In this document: in pieces, positions 33,448 to 41,806 of the stretch
Numbering within the stretch: position 1 is the first letter of the stretch
Layout of the letters: each line of letters starts with the position of its first letter
Source: Bacillota bacterium
GTDB lineage: Bacteria; Bacillota; UBA4882; UBA8346
Assembly (NCBI GenBank): GCA_023410535.1
Contig: JAEYPR010000026.1
Coordinates: 1 to 64,000, forward strand
Length of the DNA stretch: 64,000 nt
Direction of reading: 5' to 3'
The notes under the pieces: model-generated
Databases searched by the model: none
What the model saw: the letters and a program-made list of their open reading frames with translations, nothing else
What the model was told of the DNA's origin: nothing
Program-made: the position numbers and the translations under genes

Positions 33448-34794
33448 TCATTCGCCAAAAATTTTGGTTTGAATGAAATTAGTATAAAATTCCCCCCGTT
33501 GAAAATCAGGGTGATTCAAAACGATGGTATGAAAAGGAATGGTAGTTTTCACCCCTTGGATCTCAAACTCTTCCAATGCGCGCAACATTCGGGTGATCGC
33601 CGCTTCCCGGTTTTCTTCCCAGACAATTAATTTCGCAATCATCGAGTCATAAAAGGGCGGGATGGCATAACCTTGGTAAGCGGCGCTATCAACGCGCACA
33701 CCGGGCCCACCGGGAATAAGATACAGCGTAATCCGCCCCGGAGACGGCATAAAGTTCTTCTCGGGATCTTCGGCATTGATCCGGCATTCGATGGAATGCC
33801 CCTTAATCTTAATATCATCCTGGGTCAATTGCAGTTTTTCCCCGGCAGCCACTAAGATCTGCTGTTTCACCAGGTCCACTCCGGTGACATACTCCGTAAC
33901 CGGGTGTTCGACTTGGATCCGGGTATTCATCTCCATAAAATAGAATTGCCCGTTTTTATCCAGTAAGAATTCCACGGTCCCCGCATTGGTGTATCCAACG
34001 GCAAAAGCTCCTTTTAAAGCGGCTTCGCCAATTTTCCGGCGCGTTTCCGCATTCACCGCCGGCGACGGCGACTCTTCGATCACCTTTTGATGACGGCGTT
34101 GAACGGAGCAGTCACGCTCTCCTAAATAGATCCCGTTGCCATGTTCGTCCAATAACAATTGGACCTCGATATGACGGGGTTCCAAAATCAACTTTTCCAT
34201 ATAAACTTCGGCGTTGCCGAAATTGGCGTCGGCTTCGGATTGCGCAGTTCGAAAAGCGTTTAATAACTCCGCTTCATCCCAGACTTCACGCATACCGCGA
34301 CCACCGCCACCGGCGGAAGCTTTGATAATGATTGGATAACCAATCTCTGCCGCCATCTCCAACGCCAGCTCTTCCGATTCGATCACGCCGTCGGAACCGG
34401 GAATGACCGGAACTCCGGCGTCTTTCATCGTTTGTTTGGCAACGGCTTTATCACCCATCTTTTCAATGGCCGAAGCCGGGGGGCCAATGAACTTAATGTG
34501 ATGGGTTTCGCAAATCTCCGCAAAGCGAGCGTTTTCCGCCAAAAAGCCGTATCCCGGATGAATGGCGTCAACGCCGGCGATCGTCGCGGTGCTGATAATA
34601 TTGGGAATATTGAGATAACTGCGATTTCCGGGAGCCGGTCCGACACAAAAAGCCTCATCGGCACAGTGAACATGCAAGGATTCACGATCCGCTTCGGAAT
34701 AAATCGCGACCGTTCCGATCCCCAGCTCTTTGCAAGCACGAATAATTCGGAGCGCAATCTCGCCCCGATTCGCTATCAATATTTTCTTAAACAT
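33448..34794 (-). CDS. accC: Acetyl-CoA carboxylase, biotin carboxylase subunit
   Basis: 448 residues. FKKILIANRGEIALRIIRACKELGI opens the biotin carboxylase N-domain. IIIKASAGGGGRGMREV is the ATP-grasp glycine-rich loop. The catalytic region includes LGERDCSVQRRHQKVIEE, FYFMEMNTRIQVEHPVTE and SIECRINAEDPEKNFMPSPG. It carboxylates the biotin on AccB using ATP and bicarbonate for malonyl-CoA synthesis. It follows accB by 35 bases. Confidence 0.97.
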   Translation of the reverse strand: MFKKILIANRGEIALRIIRACKELGIGTVAIYSEADRESLHVHCADEAFCVGPAPGNRSYLNIPNIISTATIAGVDAIHPGYGFLAENARFAEICETHHIKFIGPPASAIEKMGDKAVAKQTMKDAGVPVIPGSDGVIESEELALEMAAEIGYPIIIKASAGGGGRGMREVWDEAELLNAFRTAQSEADANFGNAEVYMEKLILEPRHIEVQLLLDEHGNGIYLGERDCSVQRRHQKVIEESPSPAVNAETRRKIGEAALKGAFAVGYTNAGTVEFLLDKNGQFYFMEMNTRIQVEHPVTEYVTGVDLVKQQILVAAGEKLQLTQDDIKIKGHSIECRINAEDPEKNFMPSPGRITLYLIPGGPGVRVDSAAYQGYAIPPFYDSMIAKLIVWEENREAAITRMLRALEEFEIQGVKTTIPFHTIVLNHPDFQRGEFYTNFIQTKIFGE

Positions 34795-34829
34795 CAGTCC
34801 GTAAACACCTCCGGTTTATTTGAGTTCGG

Positions 34830-35330
34830 TCAGATCTTCTCCAGCACCATCAGGGGCTGTCCGTACTCAACCGGTTGGGCGTTTTCGACTAAAATCTCGA
34901 CAATCTTGCCGCGCCATTCACTTTCAATCTCATTCATCAGTTTCATCGCTTCAATGATGCATACGACTTGACCGACATTAATCACTTGGCCGGCTTGAAC
35001 ATAGGGGTCGACATCGGGGCCGGAAGCCCGATAAAAAGTCCCGACCATCGGCGCCACAATTAAGACCTGATTTGGCCCTAATCCTTCGCTTTTCTCTTCG
35101 CTTGCGGTGGCAACCGAACCCGTTTGGACTACTTCGGCTTGGGGAATCGGAACGTTAATCGCGCTAAGCATCGGGTTATGTAACATCGGAATCTGCGCCG
35201 GGATTACTTGCGGAGCAATTGAGGTACCTTTTTTTATGCTAATTTTAATTCCTTCATTTTCAAAACAAAATTCGCTGATGTCGGTCCCATCCAACATCTT
35301 CACCAGTTCCTTAATCTCTTTGATATTCAT
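34830..35330 (-). CDS. accB: Acetyl-CoA carboxylase biotin carboxyl carrier protein
   Basis: 166 residues with SD AAGGAGG. An N-terminal helix (IKEIKELVKMLDGTDISEFCFENEGIKISI) and an Ala/Pro-rich linker lead to the biotinyl domain. VCIIEAMKLMNEIESEW carries the biotinylated Lys in the EAMKLM motif (about 129-134). The upstream 565-bp region holds an unusual 21-bp-period array and a decayed ORF and must contain the accBC promoter. Confidence 0.96.
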   Translation of the reverse strand: MNIKEIKELVKMLDGTDISEFCFENEGIKISIKKGTSIAPQVIPAQIPMLHNPMLSAINVPIPQAEVVQTGSVATASEEKSEGLGPNQVLIVAPMVGTFYRASGPDVDPYVQAGQVINVGQVVCIIEAMKLMNEIESEWRGKIVEILVENAQPVEYGQPLMVLEKI

Positions 35331-35653
35331 TAGTTTCCTCCTTATCGGGCATGGGAAAAGATGATAAGGTATTTATTCACCAGTCAGGTAATTATTCCTT
35401 CTTTTAATTACTTTTATCTTTTAATGGCCCATGTATACAGCTTTTTTGAAATTGGCTGTCCTTCGTTACCAAAGGCTTCGTTTATCTACTTCTCACGACT
35501 TGCTATATTTTCTTCTTTTCCATATTTTTCTAAATTTTGATAAGTGACTCCCTCACAAACCAATTTGCCAAGATCATTCCCTTGATTGGGTAGTTCAATC
35601 AACCGGCGGTACTTTCGTCCATAGGCTCCGTTGATCTTATGCAACGATTTCGT
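35331..35653 (-). pseudogene. accB upstream region with a decayed coding fragment
   Basis: On the minus strand a 52-codon frame (35644-35486, TTG start possible, no ribosome site) encodes KINGAYGRKYRRLIELPNQG and continues with LVCEGVTYQNLEKYGKEENI before a TAG. The same frame then reads INEAFGNEGQPISKKLYTW to a TAA at 35414. The composition is protein-like, and INGAYG and INEAFG look like two copies of one motif. I recognise no family. It appears to be a relic interrupted by stops, with the 21-bp repeat array directly upstream. The accBC promoter probably lies between here and 35331; none is clear enough to call. Confidence 0.35.
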
Positions 35654-35905
35654 TTATCCACGGAAATTGAATAGTTATTCACAAAAAGATCTCATTTATT
35701 AACAAAATGAGATTAGTTATCCACAAAATGTTCTCTTTGGGTGACTGACAATGATCACTTATTAACAAAATGATCTGTTTTATTCACAAAACGAGCTCAC
35801 TTATCCACAAAATGAGCTCATTGAGTCACAGAATAATTTATTTTATTCACAAAATAGTTCTTTGAGCGACTCAAAGAACTTCGTTAGCCACCGAACTACT
35901 TTTCA
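35654..35905. repeat. 21-bp-period array of DnaA-box-like units with complementary spacers
   Basis: Twelve consecutive 21-base registers start at 35654 and every 21 bases thereafter. Those at 35675, 35717, 35780, 35801 and 35843 begin with a perfect TTATNCACA; 35654 (TTATCCACG), 35696 and 35759 (TTATTAACA) differ by one base; 35738, 35822, 35864 and 35885 are degenerate. Most continue with AAAA. The 7-9 base spacers vary but pair with a neighbour: ATCTCATTT with AAATGAGAT around 35690-35713, GAGCTCA with TGAGCTC around 35794-35819, GATCA with TGATC around 35753-35774, and GTTCTTTGAG with CTCAAAGAAC. It lies between the spoIIIAH stop and accB, partly overlapping the spoIIIAH 3' end. Confidence 0.85.
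35857..35879 (-). terminator. Hairpin after spoIIIAH, possible operon terminator
   Basis: Perfect 10-bp inverted repeat GTTCTTTGAG/CTCAAAGAAC with a 3-base loop, then TATTTTG on the minus strand, 17 bases past the spoIIIAH stop. It is also part of the 21-bp array. Confidence 0.55.
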
Positions 35906-36411
35906 ACCACCTGAATCTGGTCGAGGTTTAGGTTACTGACTTCGGCGGCCATTTGCCCAATAGCGCTTGCCTGTTCCGGTCGGAGTTGCTGCTCCACGAC
36001 CACCGTGACCAGCTTCTTGCCGATTGTAACCAAACTATGTTCAAACCCTCTTGCTTGCAAAAGATTCTCTAATTCATGCTCCTTGGCCGAGGCTTGGGTC
36101 AAACGCCACAATTCTTGTTCAGCCTGTTTGCGAACGTCGTCGGAAAGTCCGATTTGATCCAAGAGTTGTTGCACTTGTTCCAATTCCTGACTTCGTTCCC
36201 GGTCTCGCTCCATTTTGAGATCCAACAAAGAATCATTGGGATTGTTCCGGGGTTGCTCCGGCACCGGCGCCACGACTTTAACCGGTGGCGTTTTGATCGT
36301 ATTCAACTGGACAATATAACGATAGCCCACCCAAAACAGCATGGCGAATATCCCGATAAATAATCCAAGCCACCAGCGTTGTTCCCGGATCCGGCATACG
36401 AAAAAACTCAT
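35896..36411 (-). CDS. spoIIIAH: Stage III sporulation protein AH
   Basis: 171 residues with one N-terminal transmembrane helix (about 13-33, WWLGLFIGIFAMLFWVGYRY). A linker and a C-terminal RMB (ring-building) domain follow (LLDLKMERDRERSQELEQVQQLLDQIGLSDDVRKQAEQEL; LVTIGKKLVTVVVEQQLRPEQASAIGQMAAEV). It is anchored in the mother-cell face of the outer forespore membrane and pairs with SpoIIQ in the feeding-tube channel. Last gene of the spoIIIA operon; the preceding gap is 56 bases. Confidence 0.92.
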   Translation of the reverse strand: MSFFVCRIREQRWWLGLFIGIFAMLFWVGYRYIVQLNTIKTPPVKVVAPVPEQPRNNPNDSLLDLKMERDRERSQELEQVQQLLDQIGLSDDVRKQAEQELWRLTQASAKEHELENLLQARGFEHSLVTIGKKLVTVVVEQQLRPEQASAIGQMAAEVSNLNLDQIQVVEK

Positions 36412-36467
36412 GATCGCTCCTCCTTTGTTTCTGCGTTCGTTTTTAGTTTTCCGCCCAATATCACGAT

Positions 36468-37022
36468 TTATTGACCGGAACGACCGGCGATCACCAATAC
36501 CCGGTGCGCCGGAAGGTTCAGAATCGTTGTCAAGGTATCGGTGAGGATTTGTCGTACCCGCGGATCCGCCGCTCCGCTCGCTACCACAATGACTCCTTGG
36601 ATCTCCGGGCCCAATTTTTCTTTTAAAACCGGCGCATCCCGGCCGTCATTGCCTTTGGCTAATACTAACTCATCGTTGGTATCTTCTTCGGTTTGAACTG
36701 ATCCTTTGTCCTGAGAAACCCGTTTGGTGCTCCGGATTTGCCGCTCCCATACCGACCGGTTCTCGGATTTTAAGTTAAGATCAACCCGAATCTTGCCGGC
36801 TCCCGCAATCTGCTCCAAAGTCCGGGTGAGTTCGCTCTCCAACCGTTCCTCGTCACTTAAAGCGACGCCGGACTGAACCTGGAGTTGCGGTTGCAGCTCG
36901 GCCTTACGAGGGGCGTCGTTTCCGGTCATCAATAAAACCACCCCAAACGCCAGCGCTCCCAAAAGCAGCCAAAGCGTTGTTGGTTTCTCTTTTAACTCAT
37001 TGAACCATTGAGCCATATTCAT
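36468..37022 (-). CDS. spoIIIAG: Stage III sporulation protein AG
   Basis: 184 residues from ATG 37022 (SD GGGAGG), 14 bases after spoIIIAF. One transmembrane helix (TTLWLLLGALAFGVVLLM) precedes the periplasmic ring domain: LESELTRTLEQIAGAGKIRVDLNLKSE, then GVIVVASGAADPRVRQILTDTLTTILNLPAHRVLVIAG. SpoIIIAG forms a large ring in the channel complex. The extended start at 37049 would overlap the previous gene and lacks support. Confidence 0.93.
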   Translation of the reverse strand: MNMAQWFNELKEKPTTLWLLLGALAFGVVLLMTGNDAPRKAELQPQLQVQSGVALSDEERLESELTRTLEQIAGAGKIRVDLNLKSENRSVWERQIRSTKRVSQDKGSVQTEEDTNDELVLAKGNDGRDAPVLKEKLGPEIQGVIVVASGAADPRVRQILTDTLTTILNLPAHRVLVIAGRSGQ

Positions 37023-37036
37023 CGCTCTTGCCTCCC

Positions 37037-37579
37037 TCAATCGCTCCAAACCACCTTAACTTGTTCCTTGGGAATCGCGCAGACCAGCTGGACCGCAGCG
37101 GATATCTTCTCCGTGACGATGGCTTGTTCCGTTTTCCTCCCACCAAGCGGCGGCCGGTGCGCAACGGTTACGATGACAGCTTTGCGCTCACCCTGATCCA
37201 TTTCGACGTTAACCGCTCGCACCGTGATCCCCTCAACCAACTGCAGGACAGCGGTGATCCGTTTCGTCTCATCCTGCTGTTGCTGGGCGGCGAATTGGGC
37301 CGCCCATTGTTTTTTCAGCCGTAAGCCATTGGCGATCACTTGATCGGTCTGCCCGGCACTTTGACTGTTTTCCGCCGCAAAGCTCGGCAAGGACCAAATC
37401 AGTTCGCGCGGCAACTGATAGATTGAGAGTAACGGTTGGGCTAGCACCAACAAAATAAATAATCCCATGACCAGCCGGGTAACTCCCTTTAACTCGTTAT
37501 TGGGTAATAACATATCTAAAAAGCCTGCAAACAACAGGATGGCAATAATATTTTTCAACCAACCGGCCAAAAGCTCCAA
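37037..37579 (-). CDS. spoIIIAF: Stage III sporulation protein AF
   Basis: 180 residues from TTG 37579 (SD GGGGTGAG). Two transmembrane helices (IIAILLFAGFLDMLL; GVTRLVMGLFILLVLAQPLL) are followed by an RMB-type domain with QVKVVW at the end. The short gap after spoIIIAE (6 bases) shows translational linkage. It belongs to the SpoIIIA-SpoIIQ complex in the forespore envelope. Confidence 0.9.
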   Translation of the reverse strand: MELLAGWLKNIIAILLFAGFLDMLLPNNELKGVTRLVMGLFILLVLAQPLLSIYQLPRELIWSLPSFAAENSQSAGQTDQVIANGLRLKKQWAAQFAAQQQQDETKRITAVLQLVEGITVRAVNVEMDQGERKAVIVTVAHRPPLGGRKTEQAIVTEKISAAVQLVCAIPKEQVKVVWSD

Positions 37580-37585
37580 TGTTTC

Positions 37586-38743
37586 TCACCCCACTCGCAT
37601 TCCAGCCATTCCGATCAAAATTGCGATGGCGATATAAAACATCAATCCCACCACGGCGACCGCGCCGAAGATATTCATAAAGATTCCTCCGACATTTCCC
37701 AAGGCATCGGCCAATTTGTTATTGCCTAAGGGTTGCATCACCGCTCCGGTGACTTGATAGATCATCGCGACCGCTAAGATCTTGACCAACGGAAATACGG
37801 TGATTAATACCAACAAGCCGAGCCCAAAGATGCCTAACCCACCTTTGACCACCGCCGAACAACCCGCAGCCATCTCCATCGTATCGGCAATCTCGCCTCC
37901 CACCACCGGCAGAAACGTACTGGATAAGTATTTAGCGCTGCGCATCGCGGTCGTATCGGCGATCGACCCCGCGAAACCGCGGATGGTCACCACGCCGATG
38001 AAAATGGTCATCGCCAAGCCCAATAAACCCAAGGCAACGTTACGAAACATCTCCGCCAGTTTCTTCACTTCAAACCCTTCAAAAAGATAATTGGTCAACC
38101 CCAGAATTCCGGCAAACAGAATCAAGGGGAAAACAATATTGCTGATCAGACCGCCCACCAACTCGACGCTACTGATCAGGACCGGGTGAACAATCGAGGC
38201 CGTCGTCACTCCACCACTGGCTACCATCAGGCTGCAGAGCAAAGGAATGATCGCCAGCATAAACCCGGACATTTCAGTCAAGGCTCCCCGGGCGATTCCA
38301 AAGATGACGCTAAAACTGGTCAAGACAATGCCCATTACCGCTAAATAACAAAACCCAAACGCCAGTTGATTGACGGTATCGCTTTCAAAGGCATGGCGCA
38401 GGTTCTGTAAAATCGCCAACACCATTGCCAACAACATCAATTCGGCGAACACGCGCAAACTGAAGACCAGCTCGCGCATAAAATAATTGGTAATGTCCTT
38501 GCCGGCCTTCTCCCAGTTCCAATTGGGGCCGGTCACCTGCCAGGATTTAAAGTCCAATCCCGGCAGCAACCGTTGAATATCCTGATCCAGACTGCTAATA
38601 AATTGATCCAACTCCTGAAAATCAATGCTTCCTTCCGGCGGCTCCACCGGAAGCACCTGTGCGCAAACTACCGTTGTCCCTAAGGTAAAGATGAAAAACA
38701 GCGTCAACAAGACGCGAGTTTGCCGCTTCAGACGACTTCTCAT
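37586..38743 (-). CDS. spoIIIAE: Stage III sporulation protein AE
   Basis: 385 residues from ATG 38743, eight bases after GGAGGTGG. A signal peptide (about 6-30, LLTLFFIFTLGTTVVCA) and about seven to eight transmembrane helices follow, e.g. LMLLAMVLAILQNLRHAFESD and FLPVVGGEIADTMEMAAGCSAVVKGGLG, the most conserved SpoIIIAE stretch. It is the polytopic membrane component of the SpoIIIA channel. Confidence 0.93.
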   Translation of the reverse strand: MRSRLKRQTRVLLTLFFIFTLGTTVVCAQVLPVEPPEGSIDFQELDQFISSLDQDIQRLLPGLDFKSWQVTGPNWNWEKAGKDITNYFMRELVFSLRVFAELMLLAMVLAILQNLRHAFESDTVNQLAFGFCYLAVMGIVLTSFSVIFGIARGALTEMSGFMLAIIPLLCSLMVASGGVTTASIVHPVLISSVELVGGLISNIVFPLILFAGILGLTNYLFEGFEVKKLAEMFRNVALGLLGLAMTIFIGVVTIRGFAGSIADTTAMRSAKYLSSTFLPVVGGEIADTMEMAAGCSAVVKGGLGIFGLGLLVLITVFPLVKILAVAMIYQVTGAVMQPLGNNKLADALGNVGGIFMNIFGAVAVVGLMFYIAIAILIGMAGMRVG

Positions 38744-38809
38744 CCGGATAACCACCTCCCCGCTCTTTCCGGAATGCAATGCGTTTGATTGGTTGCGGTG
38801 ATCCGTCCT

Positions 38810-39193
38810 TTAAAAAAATTGAAACATCAAGTCTAATAGCCGCAACATAATGGGAATCCCCAGCGCTAAGATAAAAACCTTTCCGGCCAACTCGATTTTT
38901 ACGGCCATACCGCCTTCGCCGGTATCCCGGCAAATCTGCGCGCCGAAGCCTGCCAAATACGCCAACCCGATGATTTTGACGATCAGTTTCAAATGCCCGG
39001 TTTCCAGCTTCGCTTTACGGGCCATCCCCTCAAAAACCACCATAATCTCTTGAATATTCTTGAGCAGTGCGACCATAATCATAGCGCTGGCGGCGATCGC
39101 AAGCACCGTGGCGAACTCCGGCCGCTCTTTGCGTAAGAGCATCAACAGAACGGTCACAATCAACGCGAACCCCAAGATTGAATAAAAGTTCAT
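38810..39193 (-). CDS. spoIIIAD: Stage III sporulation protein AD
   Basis: 127 residues with four hydrophobic segments. LLRKERPEFATVLAIAASAMIM is the conserved part and is distantly similar to SpoIIIAC. LVKIIGLAYLAGFGAQICRDTGEGGMAVKIELAGKVFILALGIPIM is the family signature. It is preceded by a 91-base gap from spoIIIAC, wider than usual. Confidence 0.92.
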   Translation of the reverse strand: MNFYSILGFALIVTVLLMLLRKERPEFATVLAIAASAMIMVALLKNIQEIMVVFEGMARKAKLETGHLKLIVKIIGLAYLAGFGAQICRDTGEGGMAVKIELAGKVFILALGIPIMLRLLDLMFQFF

Positions 39194-39284
39194 GGAAAAT
39201 ACCTGCCTACTTGAAATGGCTTCGAAGTCCCCACCCGCATGGCTGGCTTTCTTCCGTCCTCGGGAGAACTATGCGTTTCACCGC

Positions 39285-39479
39285 TCACAGCCCAAAAACC
39301 GCCCGGACATCACTGAACAGCCGCTGCAATAACTGAACCACCATCACAAAAACAATAGCGACCCCGGCCAAAGTCAGCAATTGGGCTTGCTCGGCCCGGT
39401 CCGTCTGTTTAAGCATGATACTGAGGATGGATATGAGTATCCCGATTCCGGCGATGCGCAAGATCACATAAATATCCAT
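39285..39479 (-). CDS. spoIIIAC: Stage III sporulation protein AC
   Basis: 64 residues, the family's normal size. Two transmembrane helices: IYVILRIAGIGILISILSIML and LLTLAGVAIVFVMVVQLLQRLF, with the conserved KQTDRAEQAQLLTLAG loop. The gaps on both sides (139 and 91 bases) are unusual in a spoIIIA operon and hold no recognisable gene. Confidence 0.92.
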   Translation of the reverse strand: MDIYVILRIAGIGILISILSIMLKQTDRAEQAQLLTLAGVAIVFVMVVQLLQRLFSDVRAVFGL

Positions 39480-39618
39480 GACATCTTCTCCTCAAGGCAA
39501 TTAAAATGGATTGCATTGACGTACCCAGAAAATAGCTTCGACCTCTATGTCGGCCACCTAGCCTCATTTTCTTAATCGCTTGCGCGAGCGGCGACGGGTA
39601 GCTAGCGTGGACGACACT

Positions 39619-40137
39619 TTAGATCAGCCATAAAACGATAATGGCGCCTGCGGCAAACCCCAGGTAGCGATAGATCCGGGTTCGCCGTTCCATCTCTTGT
39701 TCGGCGCGGGCTAAGTTCCCCTCCAGCCGGTTTTGGCACGCTTTGATTTTTTGCATTTGATCGGTCCGTTCGGTACTCCCTAGATATTGCCCGAGCTCTT
39801 GCAAAATCCGGCAATCGGCCGGATGCATTCCGGCTGCGGTCAATTGTTCGGTTAAAATTGTCCACGCTTCAGCCACACTATATTCCGACCCAAAACTGAG
39901 CTGTTGAGCCAGTTGGGTCAGGCGGTCTGCCAAGAAACGATCCGGAACAGTTGCGGCAATCCGCGCCAAAACTTCCGGAAGCAGGTCATTGTGATAATAG
40001 ATTTCGGTCTGCAATAACTCCAAGATCTGCAACCATTGGCGCAATTTCCGGCAGCGTTCGGCCAGACGTTCCGCCATCAGCAGCCCGGTCAGGGAACTGG
40101 CGGCAATCACCATCAGCATTCCGAAGATCTTAATCAA
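39619..40137 (-). CDS. spoIIIAB: Stage III sporulation protein AB
   Basis: 172 residues from TTG 40137, six bases after GGGAGG; ATG 40119 is an alternative. The N-terminal helix MLMVIAASSLTGLLMAERLAERCRKL is followed by an all-helical T2SF-like domain with LLQTEIYYHNDLLPEVLARIA and a C-terminal transmembrane helix (IYRYLGFAAGAIIVLWLI). The TTG lies inside the spoIIIAA 3' end (8-base overlap). Confidence 0.92.
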   Translation of the reverse strand: MIKIFGMLMVIAASSLTGLLMAERLAERCRKLRQWLQILELLQTEIYYHNDLLPEVLARIAATVPDRFLADRLTQLAQQLSFGSEYSVAEAWTILTEQLTAAGMHPADCRILQELGQYLGSTERTDQMQKIKACQNRLEGNLARAEQEMERRTRIYRYLGFAAGAIIVLWLI

Positions 40138-41137
40138 TGTTTCCTCCCACTTTAAACAATTCCGGTCCGGCGGCTCCCGCTTTAACACTTTCGATCGTGC
40201 CCGGCCCCAAGCGATTACTGAGAATGATCAACCGGTCAATCGAACCATTCTCTAAGATCCGTCGCAACCCCGGCCGCAACATCGCTTCGGTTAAATTCCG
40301 GGCGTGGGCCGTGGTGATCAGACTCACCCCGGCATTGATGATATCGGCGATGATCTGTTGGTCTTTTTCCCGGCCAATCTCGTCAGTGGCAATAATCTGC
40401 GGATTCATTGAACGCAGTAATAAGTAAACTCCCTCATCTTTGGGACAGGCGTCAAGGATATCCGTGCGCGGACCAAGGTCCAACTGGGGAATGCCCAAAT
40501 AACTACCGGCAAGCTCCGACCGTTCATCCACCACCCCAAGGTGTTGCCCGGGAATCGGGATTGCCGGTACGCCGTAACTGAGCTCGCGGATCAGATCCCG
40601 CAACAACGTGGTTTTGCCTGCTGCCGGCGGTGAGATGATCATCGTCTTCAAAAACCGCCCGTCCCGCCATAATAACGGTAGGATCGGCCGGGCGATGCTT
40701 TGGACATTATGGGCAACCCGAAAATTGATACTCGAGATATGTTGGAGTGTTTTTACTTTGCCGCCATGACAGACTGCCCGTCCCGTAAATCCCACCCGGT
40801 GTCCGCCCGGCAACCCCAAATACCCTTGGGCGATTTCATCCTCCAAGGCGTAGAATGAACCGGTGGTTAAAGCGTTTAATGTCTTCCGCATTTCGTCCGG
40901 ACCTGGTATCCAAGCTCTGGCGGGATCGTCAGTCAACCCGCCGGTTCCCGCCAGAAAAAACTGTTGTTTGCCGCAGTTCAACTCCAGCGGCCGGTTGACC
41001 CGTAGCCTGATCTCGATCAGTTCGTGTTGAACTCCAGCCGGAATCTTCCCCAATAAATGACGGAGATCCGAATGGAAAAAGCGCAATACTTCCTGCCAAT
41101 CTCCGGCCGATTGTTCCCGTTTCGGTTGCTCAACCAT
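40130..41137 (-). CDS. spoIIIAA: Stage III sporulation protein AA (ATPase)
   Basis: 335 residues. It resembles secretion ATPases: IISPPAAGKTTLLRDLIREL (Walker A, about 178-197), VVDERSELAG, the Walker B-like region IIATDEIGREKDQQII, and TTAHARNLTEAMLRPGLRRIL. The N-terminal half has the family motif FYALEDEIAQGYLGLPGGHRVGFTGRAV. It is thought to energise the SpoIIIA export channel. First gene of the operon; its promoter must lie in 41138-41308. Confidence 0.95.
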   Translation of the reverse strand: MVEQPKREQSAGDWQEVLRFFHSDLRHLLGKIPAGVQHELIEIRLRVNRPLELNCGKQQFFLAGTGGLTDDPARAWIPGPDEMRKTLNALTTGSFYALEDEIAQGYLGLPGGHRVGFTGRAVCHGGKVKTLQHISSINFRVAHNVQSIARPILPLLWRDGRFLKTMIISPPAAGKTTLLRDLIRELSYGVPAIPIPGQHLGVVDERSELAGSYLGIPQLDLGPRTDILDACPKDEGVYLLLRSMNPQIIATDEIGREKDQQIIADIINAGVSLITTAHARNLTEAMLRPGLRRILENGSIDRLIILSNRLGPGTIESVKAGAAGPELFKVGGNID

Positions 41138-41170
41138 TCGTTTTCCTCGCTAGGCTTAATTGTGACGGGC

Positions 41171-41215
41171 AATAAAATAGCCCGTCTCATATATCTATTC
41201 ATATTGAGACGAGCT
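41171..41215 (-). terminator. Hairpin downstream of the CD1247-like gene
   Basis: 11-bp arms AGCTCGTCTCA/TGAGACGGGCT with one mismatch and a 15-base loop, then ATTTTATT on the minus strand. It separates the CD1247-like gene from spoIIIAA. Confidence 0.6.
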
Positions 41216-41308
41216 CCATTTTATGACAAGCTATATATGTCGCACCAAACGTTGGAAACTGTTACAACTGTGATGTATTTGGTACGCGGCACCACCAAAT
41301 TCACGTGG

Positions 41309-41761
41309 TTAACTGGGACTGGTGTGAATATCCGGGCTGTGCTCCGCCGTAAAATGCTGCCAGACGACATCACCGCAATCCGGGCAGACCACTTCGTAAT
41401 CACCCGGTTCATCTTCGAAATAAAGATCTTGCTTACAATTGGGGCAGGTTAACTCCATGACAGTTTCATCATCATCGTCTTCATAAGCACTATGCGCCGA
41501 ATTCAATCCTAATTCTTCACTTTCGTCCTCTCCTTCGGAGTTGTAGAAATATTTCTCCAAGGTTCCCAAATCTTCATCAATCGCCTCAATGTACTCGGCA
41601 AATTCCTCCTGAGAGTCCTCCATCTCATTAAGATCTTCAGCGACTCCGTCACAGAAGTCCATCAGGCCTTCCCAGACAAGTCGGGTTTTGTCGTCCCGCG
41701 GTAGATCGGAACCTTCAATCAAGCCTCGCAAATAAGCGGCTCTTTCTTTCAAATCTCGCAT
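41309..41761 (-). CDS. CD1247 N-terminal-domain / zinc-ribbon protein
   Basis: 150 residues. The N-terminal helical part (LKERAAYLRGLIEGSDLPRDDKTRLVWEGLMDFCDGV and LEEYIEAIDEDLGTLEKYF-like segments) is the CD1247 domain. A very acidic linker follows, then a zinc ribbon LTCPNCKQDLYFEDEPGDYEVVCPDCGDVV. Proteins of this type commonly precede spoIIIAA in clostridial-type genomes. The function is unknown; the zinc ribbon suggests nucleic-acid or RNA-polymerase contact. Confidence 0.8.
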   Translation of the reverse strand: MRDLKERAAYLRGLIEGSDLPRDDKTRLVWEGLMDFCDGVAEDLNEMEDSQEEFAEYIEAIDEDLGTLEKYFYNSEGEDESEELGLNSAHSAYEDDDDETVMELTCPNCKQDLYFEDEPGDYEVVCPDCGDVVWQHFTAEHSPDIHTSPS

Positions 41762-41806
41762 TGTGCCACTCTCCCTTCAGCCATAGTATTGCTAGAATAT
41801 CACCGG

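Noticed and set aside
35654..35905. CRISPR array
   Set aside because: The period is only 21 bases with 7-9 base variable parts that pair with each other. There are no 25-40 base spacers and no cas genes.
35654..35905. Chromosome replication origin (oriC)
   Set aside because: DnaA-box-like units are present, but no dnaA, dnaN, rpmH or typical AT-rich unwinding element is beside them; the neighbours are spoIIIA and accBC.
41230..41245. Recurring ATATGTCGCAC sequence (about 9008, 41233, 50130)
   Set aside because: One copy is part of the hairpin after the HAD gene and another encodes the end of the phosphomannomutase. The contexts differ and no shared role is evident.
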